This document shows, piece by piece, positions 1-10,093 of a stretch of DNA of 64,000 nt (position 1 is its first letter; the number at the start of each line of letters is the position of its first letter). The stretch spans positions 62,001-126,000 of the forward strand of contig JANWIP010000031.1 in assembly GCA_025449845.1 (NCBI GenBank). Reading direction: 5' to 3'. This DNA is from Solirubrobacteraceae bacterium (GTDB taxonomy: Bacteria > Actinomycetota > Thermoleophilia > Solirubrobacterales > Solirubrobacteraceae). Below the pieces are notes generated by a model. That model saw only the letters and a list, made by a program, of their open reading frames with translations, was not told the DNA's origin and ran no database searches. A program made the position numbers and the translations under genes.

Positions 1-815
1 AGCTGAACAAGGCGCGCGCGAAGCGCGACGAAGCGCCTTTGCCCTACATCCTCTGCGTGATTGACGAGCTCGCGGACCTCATGATGGTCGCCCCTGCCGA
101 TGTGGAGGATTCGATCATCCGTCTTGCACAGAAGGCCCGCGCGGTGGGCATCCATCTGGTGCTCGCCACGCAGAGCCCACGCGTGGACGTGATCACCGGC
201 ATGATCAAGGCCAACGTGCCGTCGCGCATCGCCTTCGCCGTGTCCTCGCAGACGGACTCAAGAGTGATCCTCGATCAGAACGGCGCCGAGTCGCTGCTTG
301 GCCAGGGCGACATGCTCTTCGCGCCCGTCGGCTCCTCGCGCTTGCAACGCATTCAGGGCGCCTACATCGATGAGGCTCAGATAGCGAAGCTCACTGACCT
401 GTGGCGCAAGCAGGGTGAGCCAGAACTGCGCGAGGAGCTGTTGGAGGAGGTCGAGCCCGCCGAGAGCGAGGAGGGAGGCCCGGATGAGTTCGATCCCGAT
501 GAGGACCCTTTGCTGGGTGACGCCATTCGCCTCGTCGCGGAAATGCAGACGGCCTCAACTTCGATGCTCCAGCGCCGCATGCGCCTGGGCTACACCCGCG
601 CCGGACGCCTGATCGACATGCTTGAGCGTCGCGGCGTGATCTCGGGTTACGAAGGCTCAAAGCCCCGCCAGGTGCTCGTCACCGAGGCCGATCTCCCGCG
701 TGTCTTGGCGGCCTTGGCCGAGCGCGGTGGGCCCCAGAGCGGAGTTGGTTCAGGGATAGCCGGGGACCCGGTTCCCGAGCACGCCTCGTTGCAACCCCCC
801 GACGGCGCGGCTTAG
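1..815 (+). CDS. ftsK: FtsK/SpoIIIE DNA translocase, C-terminal part
   Basis: The frame is open from the window edge, so the 5' end lies outside; about 270 C-terminal residues are visible. They contain the Walker B stretch [10 protein letters not shown], the [17 protein letters not shown] segment and the [16 protein letters not shown] segment typical of the FtsK RecA-like motor. After an acidic linker comes the winged-helix gamma domain ([11 protein letters not shown] through [10 protein letters not shown]), which in this family reads the polar DNA sequences that orient translocation toward dif. The protein would act at the septum, moving chromosome ends during division. The RodZ-like gene follows 21 bp downstream. 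Only the far C-terminal tail after the gamma domain looks unconserved. Confidence 0.95.
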   Translation, partial: LNKARAKRDEAPLPYILCVIDELADLMMVAPADVEDSIIRLAQKARAVGIHLVLATQSPRVDVITGMIKANVPSRIAFAVSSQTDSRVILDQNGAESLLGQGDMLFAPVGSSRLQRIQGAYIDEAQIAKLTDLWRKQGEPELREELLEEVEPAESEEGGPDEFDPDEDPLLGDAIRLVAEMQTASTSMLQRRMRLGYTRAGRLIDMLERRGVISGYEGSKPRQVLVTEADLPRVLAALAERGGPQSGVGSGIAGDPVPEHASLQPPDGAA

Positions 816-836
816 CCCGCTAGCCTTCCCGAGGCG

Positions 837-1670
837 ATGCCCGCCGAGATCGGAGCCACGCTGCGCGAGGCGCGCATGCGCGCCCGCATCGACATATCCG
901 AGATTGAGGCCCAGACCAAGATCCGGGCCAAGTATCTGCGCGCGCTGGAGAATGAAGAGTGGGACCTGCTTCCCGGTCCCACGTTCGTCAAGAGCTTCCT
1001 GCGCACCTACGCCCAGGCGCTCGACCTCGACGACAAGGCGATCGTCGAAGAGTACCGCCAGCACTACGAGCGCCCCAACGAGGCCGACCTGCAGCCGATC
1101 GTGCCGGCTTCGCGGCAGAAGAGCCAATCCGGCCGCGGGGGAGGACGGGGTGGTGGGCGCGGTGGCGGCGGGGTTGGTCCTTCACGCGGCTACACCATCG
1201 CGATCGCGGTGGTGAGTCTCGTGATCGTCGTGCTGGTCGTGGCGCTGCTCACAGGAGGCTCCTCCAGCAAAAAGACACCCACCACTCCCGCGAGCAGTGC
1301 GACCGTGCCACCTCATCACACGCACCACACGACCTCGCCTACTTCAACCGGTACGAGCACGACCGCGCAGTCCACGGTCGTGGCGCTCTCCGTGCAGCCC
1401 ACTGCCCCGGTGTATGTGTGCCTCATCAGCGCCGGGGGACGCAAGCTGATCCCCGGATTGATCTTGAAACCGGACCCCACCCACCCCTCGACCCAGCCCA
1501 CCTACCACTCCAACAGCTTCACCATCACGCTAGGCAACAGCTCTGTGAAGCTCTTCATCGACGGTTCGCTGCGCACCGTGCCAGCTTCCAGCCAGGCGAT
1601 CGGCTATTTGATCACCAAGACCGGTGGTCGTCACACGCTCTCCTCCTCACAGCAGCCGACCTGCAAGTGA
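837..1670 (+). CDS. RodZ-like helix-turn-helix membrane protein
   Basis: 277 residues. Residues 1-70 form a Xre/Cro-like helix-turn-helix of the RodZ type ([19 protein letters not shown], then the [21 protein letters not shown] segment). A Gly/Arg-rich linker (about 95-115) leads into one membrane helix (about 119-139), then a Ser/Thr-rich stretch and a C-terminal beta-type domain resembling the RodZ C-terminal module. In other bacteria RodZ links MreB to the envelope, and a cytoplasmic HTH domain followed by an external domain fits that layout. MreB is not in this window, so a shape role is inference. The stop overlaps the cinA start by four bases (GTGA), so the two are probably co-transcribed. 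Confidence 0.8.
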   Translation: MPAEIGATLREARMRARIDISEIEAQTKIRAKYLRALENEEWDLLPGPTFVKSFLRTYAQALDLDDKAIVEEYRQHYERPNEADLQPIVPASRQKSQSGRGGGRGGGRGGGGVGPSRGYTIAIAVVSLVIVVLVVALLTGGSSSKKTPTTPASSATVPPHHTHHTTSPTSTGTSTTAQSTVVALSVQPTAPVYVCLISAGGRKLIPGLILKPDPTHPSTQPTYHSNSFTITLGNSSVKLFIDGSLRTVPASSQAIGYLITKTGGRHTLSSSQQPTCK

Positions 1671-3022
1671 CAGTCCGCGCCGGCATCGTCATCACCGGCA
1701 CGGAGGTGCTGACGGGCATCATCGGCGATCGCAACGGCCCGTGGCTGTCGGATCGCCTGCGCGACCTCGGCGTGGACCTGGCGCACATCGTGATCGTGGG
1801 GGACCGCCGCGAGGACATGGCGGCGGCCCTCGGCTTCATGCGCGATGAGGGCATGAGCCTCATCGTCACCAGTGGCGGCCTTGGCCCGACAGCGGACGAC
1901 CTCACCGCGGAGGTGGTCGGGGAGTTCCAGGGAAGGGCGATGGTCCTCGACGAGCCCTTGGAGGGCCGCATAGCGGAGATCCTCAAGCCACTCGCGGCGC
2001 GCTTTCCCCACCTGGACATGGAGGCGATCCGCCTGGGCAACCGCAAGCAGGCGGTGATACCCGAGGGCGCCACCATCCTCGAGCCGGTGGGCACCGCGCC
2101 GGGTCTCGTTGTCCCCCCGGCCGATAGCGCCGGCCAAGGCGCCCCCATCGTTGTGGTGCTTCCCGGCCCCCCGCGGGAGCTGCAGCCGATGTGGCAGGCC
2201 GCGCTTGCCACGCAGACCATGCGCGCGGCGCTGGACGGCGCGGGGGAGTACCGCGTGCGCGTGCTGCGCCTGTTCGGCATCCCTGAGTCGGAGATCGCCG
2301 AGACGCTGCGCGTGGCCGAGGGTCAGGGGGTGGCGCTGGAGCGCCTGGAGATCACCACCTGCCTGCGGCGCGGGGAGATCGAGATCGTCACGCGCTATGA
2401 ACCCGATGGGGAGGCCGTCTACGAGGCGTTCGAGGCGACCGTCCGCGAGCGGCACGCCGACACGCTCTTCTCCGACGACGGCTCGACGATCGACCAGCAG
2501 GTCGCTGCGCTGTTGCGCGGCGAGGTACCCCTGGGGGTGCGTGAGCCCGCGGTGCGCCCCGTCGTTCCCGGGGCTGGCGGGCGCACGGTACGCACGATTG
2601 CCACCGCCGAGTCCTGCACGGGCGGCCTGCTGGCCGCGCGCCTGACCGACCCGCCGGGTGCCTCGGCTTACGTGCTCGGCGGCATCGTCGTCTACGCGAA
2701 TGCCACCAAGGTCTCCCAGGCCGGCGTCGATGCGGCGTTGATCGAGCGCCACGGCGCCGTCAGCGTGCAGGTCGCCGAAGCGCTTGCCGAGGGCGCATGC
2801 AGGCGCCTGGGCGCCGAGATCGGAGTGGGCATCACCGGGATCGCTGGGCCCACGGGGGGCAGTGAGGAGAAGCCGGTGGGGCTTGTGCACCTCAGCATTG
2901 CGGGGCCGGGGGAGGGGCGTCTGACACGCTCGCTCACGTTGCCCGGGGGGCGCGCCGACGTGCGCGAGCGGACCACCACGGTCGCCATGCACCTGATTCG
3001 CCGCGCTTTGCTGGCGCTCTGA
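1667..3022 (+). CDS. cinA: CinA: competence/damage-inducible protein with nicotinamide-nucleotide amidase domain
   Basis: 451 residues from the GTG at 1667, chosen because it overlaps the previous stop by four bases and yields the family N-terminus [13 protein letters not shown]. Residues about 3-175 are the MoaB/MogA-like CinA domain, with the [11 protein letters not shown] signature; residues about 300-445 are the PncC amidase domain, with ESCTGG near 315-320 and [11 protein letters not shown] further on. The family deamidates NMN and hydrolyses ADP-ribose in pyridine-nucleotide salvage. It sits upstream of recA in many bacteria; here the two are separated by an inserted block of secreted-protein genes. 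A longer frame extends upstream to 959 but overlaps the RodZ-like gene and is not credible. Confidence 0.95.
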   Translation: MTVRAGIVITGTEVLTGIIGDRNGPWLSDRLRDLGVDLAHIVIVGDRREDMAAALGFMRDEGMSLIVTSGGLGPTADDLTAEVVGEFQGRAMVLDEPLEGRIAEILKPLAARFPHLDMEAIRLGNRKQAVIPEGATILEPVGTAPGLVVPPADSAGQGAPIVVVLPGPPRELQPMWQAALATQTMRAALDGAGEYRVRVLRLFGIPESEIAETLRVAEGQGVALERLEITTCLRRGEIEIVTRYEPDGEAVYEAFEATVRERHADTLFSDDGSTIDQQVAALLRGEVPLGVREPAVRPVVPGAGGRTVRTIATAESCTGGLLAARLTDPPGASAYVLGGIVVYANATKVSQAGVDAALIERHGAVSVQVAEALAEGACRRLGAEIGVGITGIAGPTGGSEEKPVGLVHLSIAGPGEGRLTRSLTLPGGRADVRERTTTVAMHLIRRALLAL

Positions 3023-3034
3023 CGCCGTCAGGGG

Positions 3035-3064
3035 TTGACATGGGGGGCGGCTTGTGCGTATAGT
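3035..3064 (+). promoter_or_regulatory. Housekeeping-type promoter for the secreted-protein operon
   Basis: A perfect -35 hexamer TTGACA (3035-3040) and a -10-like TATAGT (3059-3064) are separated by 18 bp. It lies 13 bp after the cinA stop and predicts a start near 3071, giving a leader of about 450 nt before the coding start at 3519. Confidence 0.75.
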
Positions 3065-3212
3065 GCTCGTGTCGGGCTTGGCTTCAAGACTTGAAGCGTG
3101 AGCGTGACATCAAATAGATCTGGTTTTGGGGTTCGCCTTCGGGTTGGGCTTCAGCGCTGACGAGGGATGCAAATGGGAGAGGGACCTTGATCGTCTTGGG
3201 AAGGGATGAGCG

Positions 3213-3359
<147 letters not shown>

Positions 3360-3518
3360 GGCTGGTCGTTCGGCGCTTTCGCGTCGCGTCGCGTCCCCCG
3401 TAGGGGGGCTTGGAGTTTCTCGTCTTTATCGGGCCGTCCTTGTTTCAGGGTGTGGCCTGTTGCTGGTTCTTTGTCATCTTGGCGAGGGGCTGGCCCCTCC
3501 AACGAGGAGGGGTTGAAC

Positions 3519-6500
3519 ATGAGAAAGTCTTTTCGTGCGCTGTGTATCACGGTGGCATTCGCCGCGCTGCTGCTGGTGCTCAGCATCGCACCGGCGTTTG
3601 CCATCAGCACTCATGCTCTTGCCACGAGCTTTGGGTCGGCCGGCTCGGAAGCGGGCCAGGTCTCACTCGCATCCAACAGCGGTGTCGCTGTCAATGCCAC
3701 GACGCATGACGTGTATGTGGCCGATACCGGCAACGCCCGCGTCGATCAGTTCTCCGCAACGGGGACGTTCATCCGCGCGTGGGGCTGGGGCGTAGCCGAC
3801 GGGCTGCCGGCGTTTGAGACGTGCACCCTCGCTTGCCAGGCCGGCATTCAGGGTTCGGGGGCTGGGCAGTTCACCAGCCCTGCCTTTGTCGCGGTTGATA
3901 ACTCGGGTGGCGCGTCGGCGGGGGATGTGTATGTTGGCGACAGCGCGAATAAGACCGTCGCCAAGTTCTCAGCCACCGGCGCGTACGTCTCGACGAACGA
4001 TGGTGCCAGTGCCACCGCTCCGGTCGCGGGTCCCTTCGGCGAACTCGCCGGGATCACCATCGATGGCTCGGGTGACCTGTGGGCCTATGACACGACCGGC
4101 GATATGTTCGAGTTCACCCAGAGCGGCGCCTTCGTGACCGATTGGAACTCAGGTCGCGGCGTCATCCCCAATGGGATCGATGCCGACCCCGCGGGCAACC
4201 TGTATGTCCTCACCGGCGGTGGCAGTGTCGAGCAGTTCAGCTCTTCGGGGGTAGATGTCGGCCCCGTCAACGGCGATGCCTCGGACCCCACCGGTTTCGC
4301 GCTCGATCGCTCGAGCGGCGATGTCTATATGGATAGCGGCGGCAGCCTCATCCGCCACTACGAAGCCGCCTGCGACGCGGGCGGCAACTGCGCGGCAGTG
4401 GACACCTTCGGCACGGGACAACTGGGCGGCGCGGCCGGGCTCGCCACGGACCCCTCAAACCACGAGGTGTTCGCCGCCGACACCGCCGACAACCGCATCG
4501 ACGCGTTCACTTCCGCCGTGCTGCCTGATGTCACCACCGGCGAAGCGTCGAGCATCACAACGACCACGGTGACGCTGGAAGGCTCGGTTAACCCAGACTC
4601 GACCACACTCACCGACTGTCACTTCTCCTACGTCGATGAAGCCCATTACAACACGTCGGCCGCCGACCCCTACGCCGCCGGGCAGAGCGCCCCCTGCACC
4701 GCCACCCCCTCGGGCTCCAATCCAGAACCCGTCACAGCCAATGTCACCGGCCTCACACCGGGCGACGTGTACCACTACCGCCTGAGTGCCGCGAACGCCA
4801 GCGGAGCCCTCACAGGCGCCGATGAGGCATTCGCCACGCCCGGCCCGCCGTTGATCGGGACCACCTCCGCGGCGAACGTCATCTCCACCGCGGCGGACCT
4901 GCGCGCCCAGGTCAACCCGGACCGGCTCAGCACCACCTATCACTTCGAGTACGGGACCAGCCCCAGCTACGGGCAGGCCACCCCCGAGAGCGCCCCGATC
5001 GGCTCAGACGACACCGAACATACCGCGACCGCCCATATCCAGGGTCTCGCTCCCAACACCACCTACCACTTCCGCGTCGTCGCCACCAGCTCGGCTGCGC
5101 CCGGTGGCGCCCCCGGGCCCGACCACACGTTCACGACCCAGCCCAACAGCGGTGAAGGTGGCGCTGACACCTGTCCCAACGCGGCGATCCGCGGGCAGCA
5201 GCACGCGGCCGCCCTACCCGACTGCCGTGCTTACGAGCAGGCCAGTCCTCCCGAAAAGGACGGCAGCCCGGTCCTCGCTCAATCAGACCTCGGACACTTC
5301 TGGCAGGCCTCGGCCAACGGTAACTCGGTTGTCTACTCGTCCATGGGGGCCTTCGCCGGCGCGCAGACCGGCGAGTCCGTGATCTTTCAATATCTCGCCT
5401 CGCGCACTCAGAGCGGCTGGTCCACGAACAGCCTGCTGCCGCCGCAGGCAACCAGCACGCCGACCTTCCCCGAACCAACCTTCGATCTTTACTCGGAAGA
5501 TCTCTCCAAGGGTGTGCTGATCGATGGTGGCTCGAGCAGCGGTGCCGGGCAGGATCAGCCGGCGCTTGTGCCGGGCGAGCCGGCGAACAATGAGAATCTC
5601 TTCCTGCGCGACAACAGCACCAACTCCTACCAGCTGATCGACGTCACACCACAAGGAGTGACACCAGCGGAAGCAGAACTTCCGTTGGCCTCAGCCGATT
5701 TGAGCCATGTCGTCTTTCGTGAGAATGCCCAACTGACTCCGGATTCGCCCCCGGCCGGGGAAAATCAGCACCTCTTCGAATGGAGTGGTGGCACTGTGCA
5801 TCTGGTCGGCATCCTGCCTGACGGTACCCCGGTGCCAGCTTCACAAAGAACCACGTCACAGGCGGTGTCCGAGGACGGTTCGCGTGTCTTTTTCGTAGTC
5901 GGAGGAAGATTCGGCGGTAGCGAAAAGCTCTATGTGCGTCAGGACGGGGCCAGCACTGTTCAGCTCGATGCATCCCATGGCTCCGGGCCCGGCGGTGGCG
6001 GCGAATTCGCGGTCGCAAGCAGTGACGGCTCGCGGTCATTCTTCCTTGATGACGCGACAAGTGGGATAACCAGTGACACCGTTCCGGGCAGTGGTGCCAA
6101 CCTTTACCGCTATGAAGCGAACAGCGGGACCTTGACCGATCTCACTCCTACCGTGAAGGCCGAAGTGCAAGGGGTCATCGGCACGAGCAAGGACGGTTCT
6201 TATGTTTACTTCGTCGCCAATGGCGTGCTCGCCCCAGGCGCGTCCCCCGGTGACTGCCCGCGGTTGCGCGTGGAAACAGAACCGACCCAGACATGCAGCC
6301 TGTATCTGTTTCACGATGGCACCACTTCTTTTATCGCCGCCCTCAACGGCGAAGATTTTTCCGACTGGCATACCACATTTAGCTATGAAACCAAGACTGC
6401 CGTGGTATCTCCCGATGGGCGCTATCTCGCGTTCCAGTCACTGAACAGCCTCACGGGATATGACAATCTTGCGGCCAATAGTGTGCAATGCGAAACAGAA

Positions 6501-7253
6501 CAACGCCCAGGTATATTCAATGGGGAATTCAATGGGGCGCAGCCACGTTGCTCCGAGGTTTTCCTCTACGACGCCTTGAACGGCCCCTCAGGAAAGATCG
6601 TTTGTGCTTCGTGCAATCCGAGCGGCGGTGCGCCGATCGGGCCTGCCATGCTCAGATCGGGGACGCTGGACTATGTTTACAACTACATGCCTCGCTACCT
6701 AGGGGACAGCGGCCGGCTGTTCTTCAACAGCGGCGACGCGCTGACTCCACAGGATGTCAATGGCAAGCAGGATGCGTACGAGTTCGAGCCGGCCGGTGTC
6801 GGCAGCTGTGGGCAGGCGCAGGGCTGTGTCTCGCTGATCTCTTCCGGGAGGAGTCCCAACGCCTCGATTTTCTTCGACGCGTCTGCCAGTGGCGACGATG
6901 CGTTCTTCGCTACGACGGATCCGCTTGTGGCGCAGGACGGCGATCAGAGCCGCGATCTCTACGACGCGAGAGTCGAAGGCGGCATAGCGGCCCAGAATGT
7001 GGTGCCCGTGCCGCCGTGCGGCGGCGAATCGTGCAAGGCGCCCGCCTCCACCCAGCCGGTGGAACAGGCGCCAAGCTCCAATGGCTTCTCCGGCGCGGGG
7101 AATCTGGCGCCGAGCGTTCCCGCGGCCAGCCATAAGAAGCCGGTGAAGAAAACGAAGAAGAAGCATCCCGCCGTCAAGAAGAAGCGCCGACAGAAGAAGC
7201 CTCGCCATGCGCGTGGCCGTCGAGCTAACCACAACCACAGGGGTGCGAAGTGA
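3519..7253 (+). CDS. Secreted NHL-repeat / fibronectin-like / beta-propeller surface protein
   Basis: 1,244 residues from the ATG at 3519, which follows GAGGAGG and gives a clean signal peptide (1-28, ending APAFA). Residues about 30-330 are NHL-type propeller repeats (VAVNATTHDVYVADTGNARV and similar). Two fibronectin III-like domains follow (about 337-445 and 448-545), each with the Y-H-(F/Y)-R-(L/V) strand. A conserved-looking module (DTCPNAAIR) then leads into a long region with TolB/WD40-like strands (SEDGSRVFFV, SPDGRYLAFQS). The last 40 residues are extremely Lys/Arg/His-rich. There is no sortase motif, so the basic tail may bind anionic wall polymers (inference). It is the first gene of an operon; the next gene overlaps its stop by four bases. 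Ligand and role are unknown. Confidence 0.8.
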   Translation: MRKSFRALCITVAFAALLLVLSIAPAFAISTHALATSFGSAGSEAGQVSLASNSGVAVNATTHDVYVADTGNARVDQFSATGTFIRAWGWGVADGLPAFETCTLACQAGIQGSGAGQFTSPAFVAVDNSGGASAGDVYVGDSANKTVAKFSATGAYVSTNDGASATAPVAGPFGELAGITIDGSGDLWAYDTTGDMFEFTQSGAFVTDWNSGRGVIPNGIDADPAGNLYVLTGGGSVEQFSSSGVDVGPVNGDASDPTGFALDRSSGDVYMDSGGSLIRHYEAACDAGGNCAAVDTFGTGQLGGAAGLATDPSNHEVFAADTADNRIDAFTSAVLPDVTTGEASSITTTTVTLEGSVNPDSTTLTDCHFSYVDEAHYNTSAADPYAAGQSAPCTATPSGSNPEPVTANVTGLTPGDVYHYRLSAANASGALTGADEAFATPGPPLIGTTSAANVISTAADLRAQVNPDRLSTTYHFEYGTSPSYGQATPESAPIGSDDTEHTATAHIQGLAPNTTYHFRVVATSSAAPGGAPGPDHTFTTQPNSGEGGADTCPNAAIRGQQHAAALPDCRAYEQASPPEKDGSPVLAQSDLGHFWQASANGNSVVYSSMGAFAGAQTGESVIFQYLASRTQSGWSTNSLLPPQATSTPTFPEPTFDLYSEDLSKGVLIDGGSSSGAGQDQPALVPGEPANNENLFLRDNSTNSYQLIDVTPQGVTPAEAELPLASADLSHVVFRENAQLTPDSPPAGENQHLFEWSGGTVHLVGILPDGTPVPASQRTTSQAVSEDGSRVFFVVGGRFGGSEKLYVRQDGASTVQLDASHGSGPGGGGEFAVASSDGSRSFFLDDATSGITSDTVPGSGANLYRYEANSGTLTDLTPTVKAEVQGVIGTSKDGSYVYFVANGVLAPGASPGDCPRLRVETEPTQTCSLYLFHDGTTSFIAALNGEDFSDWHTTFSYETKTAVVSPDGRYLAFQSLNSLTGYDNLAANSVQCETEQRPGIFNGEFNGAQPRCSEVFLYDALNGPSGKIVCASCNPSGGAPIGPAMLRSGTLDYVYNYMPRYLGDSGRLFFNSGDALTPQDVNGKQDAYEFEPAGVGSCGQAQGCVSLISSGRSPNASIFFDASASGDDAFFATTDPLVAQDGDQSRDLYDARVEGGIAAQNVVPVPPCGGESCKAPASTQPVEQAPSSNGFSGAGNLAPSVPAASHKKPVKKTKKKHPAVKKKRRQKKPRHARGRRANHNHRGAK

Positions 7254-10093
7254 TCCGCTATGCCCGCAGTCTCCTCGCAGTCTTTGTCTTCGCCGTGCTC
7301 GTGGCGGTGCTCGCGGCGTCACCGGCGCTTGCCGGCTTTGGGTTCCTCCCTGGTGCCGCGGGCTTCGACGGCTCGTTCGTCAACCGGGATGGTTCGCCGG
7401 ACACTCAGGCCGGCTCACACCCCTATGCCTTCACAGCGAGCATTCAGGTCACCAGGTTTCTGACCAGCGAAGGCAAACCGTTCCCTGTTGGCGACGCTAA
7501 GGACATAACGCTGGATCTGCCGGCGGGGTTCATCGGCGATCCCAACGCGACCGCCAAGTGCACGCCTGAACAGCTGAGCCATACGAACGAAGCCGGAGCT
7601 TTTGAACCGGGCACGACCTGTCCCGTCGGCTCGCAGGTCGGAGTGGCGGTCGTCGAACTAGCCCAAGGGATCAATGAGGTGAGGGAGCATCTGGCGGTCT
7701 TCAACCTGGTCGCGCCGGCCGGGGAGCCTGCCGTGCTGGGTTTCAATGTCAGCCAGGTCAATGTGTACATCAACACGAGGGTGCGCAGCGGTTCAGACTA
7801 TGGGCTCTCCTCGTTCCTGCGCGATACCCCCGCGTCACTCCCGACGCTCGGCAGCACCGTGACGTTATGGGGGGTGCCAGGGGATTCCAGTCACGACGTG
7901 CAGCGCTGCGTATACCCGAACTTCTCGTCGGGCGGCAACTGCGAAAACCCGAATATCTTCGGTGGCAGGCCGCACGAATTCGACGGGCCTCGTAAGCCCT
8001 TCTTGACGTTGCCGACATCGTGCGCGGGCCCGCAGACGATCTCGCTGGCCGGCGACAGCTGGCAGGAACCGGGGATCTTCGCGCAGGACAGCTTCATCAC
8101 GCATGACAACGCCGGCAACCCTGTCGGCTTCGAAGGCTGCAACCGCCTCAGCTTCACGCCTTCGATCGTGGCACAGCCCGACACGAGCGAGGCAGCGACG
8201 CCATCGGGACTGCACGTCGACGTGCACCTGCCACAGAACGATTACCCCGAAGGGCTAGCCGAGTCTGAGCTGAAGGACGCGGTCGTAACGCTCCCGGCGG
8301 GAGTGTCGGTGAACCCATCCTCCGCGGACGGGTTGCAGACGTGCAGCGAAGCGCAGATCGCGCTCTCGAGCCCCGAACCGGCCACCTGCCCCGAAGCGTC
8401 GAAGGTCGCCTCCGTAGAAGTCATCTCACCAGCGATCGACCACCCAATCCTCGGCAGCGTCTTCGTGGCGACACAGAACGAAAACCCATTTCACTCACTG
8501 CTGGCGCTCTATATCTCGGTCTACGACCCGCAGACTGGGATCGTGGTGAAGGTACCGATGGACGTGAAGCTGGACCCACAGACCGGACAGCTGAAGACCA
8601 CCGTCCAGAACAGCCCGCAACTGCCCTTCGAAGACCTGAAGCTCGACTTCTTCGCCGGCCCCCGCGCACCACTCGTAACACCAGGGTCCTGTGGAACATT
8701 CACGACGACAAGCGACATGACACCATGGTCATCACCCGGCCTGGGCGATGCCACGCCGTCTGACTCGTTCGCCGTCACCTCGGGTGTCGGTGGCGCGGCG
8801 TGCGGGAACGGGTTCGCCCCAGTGTTCACCGCGGGCACCACGAACAACCAGGCAGGCGCTTTCAGCCCGTTCAGCGTTTCGATCTCGCGCTCAGACCAGG
8901 AACAGGCGCTGAGCGGCGTGACGGTCAACACACCCCCGGGGTTGCTGGGGATCATCAAAGGCGTGGAACGCTGCCCCGAACCACAAGCCTCCCAGGGCAC
9001 ATGTGGCCCTGGGAGCCTGATCGGGCACGCCACGGCAGCCGCGGGCGCTGGCCCGGACCCGTTCAACGTCAGTGGTGGCCAGGTGTTCCTCACAGGCCCG
9101 TACAAAGGCGCCCCGTTTGGGTTGAGCATCGTCGTCCCGGCTGTCGCCGGCCCGTTCAATCTGGGGAACGTCGTCGTGCGCTCCGCGATCAACGTTGACC
9201 CGCACACCGCACAGATCTCGATCGTCTCCGACCCGCTGCCCACGATCCTGCAAGGCATACCCCTGCTCGTAAAGAAGGTCAACGTCACGATCGACCGCAC
9301 AGGGTTCATGTTCAACCCCACGAACTGCGCATCGCTCAATGTGGGGGGGACCCTCAGGAGCGCACAGGGCACAAGCACGGCCGTGTCAAGCCACTTCCAG
9401 GCCGCGAACTGCGCGACACTGCCGTTCAAGCCCACGTTCAAAGCCACAACCCAGGCCAACACGAGCAAGAAAAACGGTGCCTCACTGGACGTGAAGGTCA
9501 CCTCGGGGTTAGGCCCTGGGGGCCAGAGCCAGGCGAATATCGGGAAGGCCGGTGTGACGTTGCCCAAGCAGCTCCCCGCGCGCTTGACGACGATCCAGCA
9601 GGCCTGCACGGAGGTTGCGTTTGCGGCCAACCCCGCGTCGTGCCCCACAGGGTCGAACATCGGGACCGTCACCGCGAGGACACCGGTGCTCGCAAGCACC
9701 CTGACAGGGCCCGCGTACCTCGTGTCTCACGGCGGCGCGGCGTTCCCCGACATCGTCGTGGTACTCCAAGGCGAAGGCGTCACGCTGGATTTGGTCGGCA
9801 GCATCAACATCAAACACGGCGTCACCAGCAGCGCGTTCGACAGCGTGCCGGATGCCCCGATCTCGAGCTTCGAGCTGAAGCTCCCCGAGGGCCCACACTC
9901 CGGGCTCGCCGCTGTCGTACCCGCCAAGGCCAAAGGCAACCTCTGCGGCACGAGCCTCACGATGCCGACCACCCTCACCGGGCAGAACGGCGCACAGATC
10001 AAGCAGAGCACAAAGATCGCCGTCACCGGCTGCACCAAAGCAAAGAAAGCGCACAAGAAGCACAAGGCCAAGAAGACGAAGCGGCGGAAATGA
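7250..10093 (+). CDS. Large secreted protein with repeated Cys-Pro-Gly-Ser motif
   Basis: 947 residues from a GTG overlapping the previous stop (GTGA). Residues 1-28 are a signal peptide (ending SPALA). The rest lacks membrane helices and is rich in beta-type sequence. A short motif with two cysteines and a C-(P/G)-x-(G/A)-S-x-(I/V)-(G/A) core recurs near residues 123 (CPVGSQVG), 380 (CPEASKVA), 585 (CGPGSLIG) and 797 (CPTGSNIG), suggesting duplicated domains. The C-terminus is a Lys/Arg tail (AKKAHKKHKAKK) like that of its neighbour, implying a common mode of surface retention. I cannot assign an enzymatic activity. The remnant at 30077-30580 appears to derive from a related family. Confidence 0.7.
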   Translation: MIRYARSLLAVFVFAVLVAVLAASPALAGFGFLPGAAGFDGSFVNRDGSPDTQAGSHPYAFTASIQVTRFLTSEGKPFPVGDAKDITLDLPAGFIGDPNATAKCTPEQLSHTNEAGAFEPGTTCPVGSQVGVAVVELAQGINEVREHLAVFNLVAPAGEPAVLGFNVSQVNVYINTRVRSGSDYGLSSFLRDTPASLPTLGSTVTLWGVPGDSSHDVQRCVYPNFSSGGNCENPNIFGGRPHEFDGPRKPFLTLPTSCAGPQTISLAGDSWQEPGIFAQDSFITHDNAGNPVGFEGCNRLSFTPSIVAQPDTSEAATPSGLHVDVHLPQNDYPEGLAESELKDAVVTLPAGVSVNPSSADGLQTCSEAQIALSSPEPATCPEASKVASVEVISPAIDHPILGSVFVATQNENPFHSLLALYISVYDPQTGIVVKVPMDVKLDPQTGQLKTTVQNSPQLPFEDLKLDFFAGPRAPLVTPGSCGTFTTTSDMTPWSSPGLGDATPSDSFAVTSGVGGAACGNGFAPVFTAGTTNNQAGAFSPFSVSISRSDQEQALSGVTVNTPPGLLGIIKGVERCPEPQASQGTCGPGSLIGHATAAAGAGPDPFNVSGGQVFLTGPYKGAPFGLSIVVPAVAGPFNLGNVVVRSAINVDPHTAQISIVSDPLPTILQGIPLLVKKVNVTIDRTGFMFNPTNCASLNVGGTLRSAQGTSTAVSSHFQAANCATLPFKPTFKATTQANTSKKNGASLDVKVTSGLGPGGQSQANIGKAGVTLPKQLPARLTTIQQACTEVAFAANPASCPTGSNIGTVTARTPVLASTLTGPAYLVSHGGAAFPDIVVVLQGEGVTLDLVGSINIKHGVTSSAFDSVPDAPISSFELKLPEGPHSGLAAVVPAKAKGNLCGTSLTMPTTLTGQNGAQIKQSTKIAVTGCTKAKKAHKKHKAKKTKRRK

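Noticed and set aside
1631-2992. Long minus-strand frame of 453 codons inside cinA
   Set aside because: It lies entirely opposite a clear cinA, has no recognisable domain and reflects the GC bias of the coding strand.
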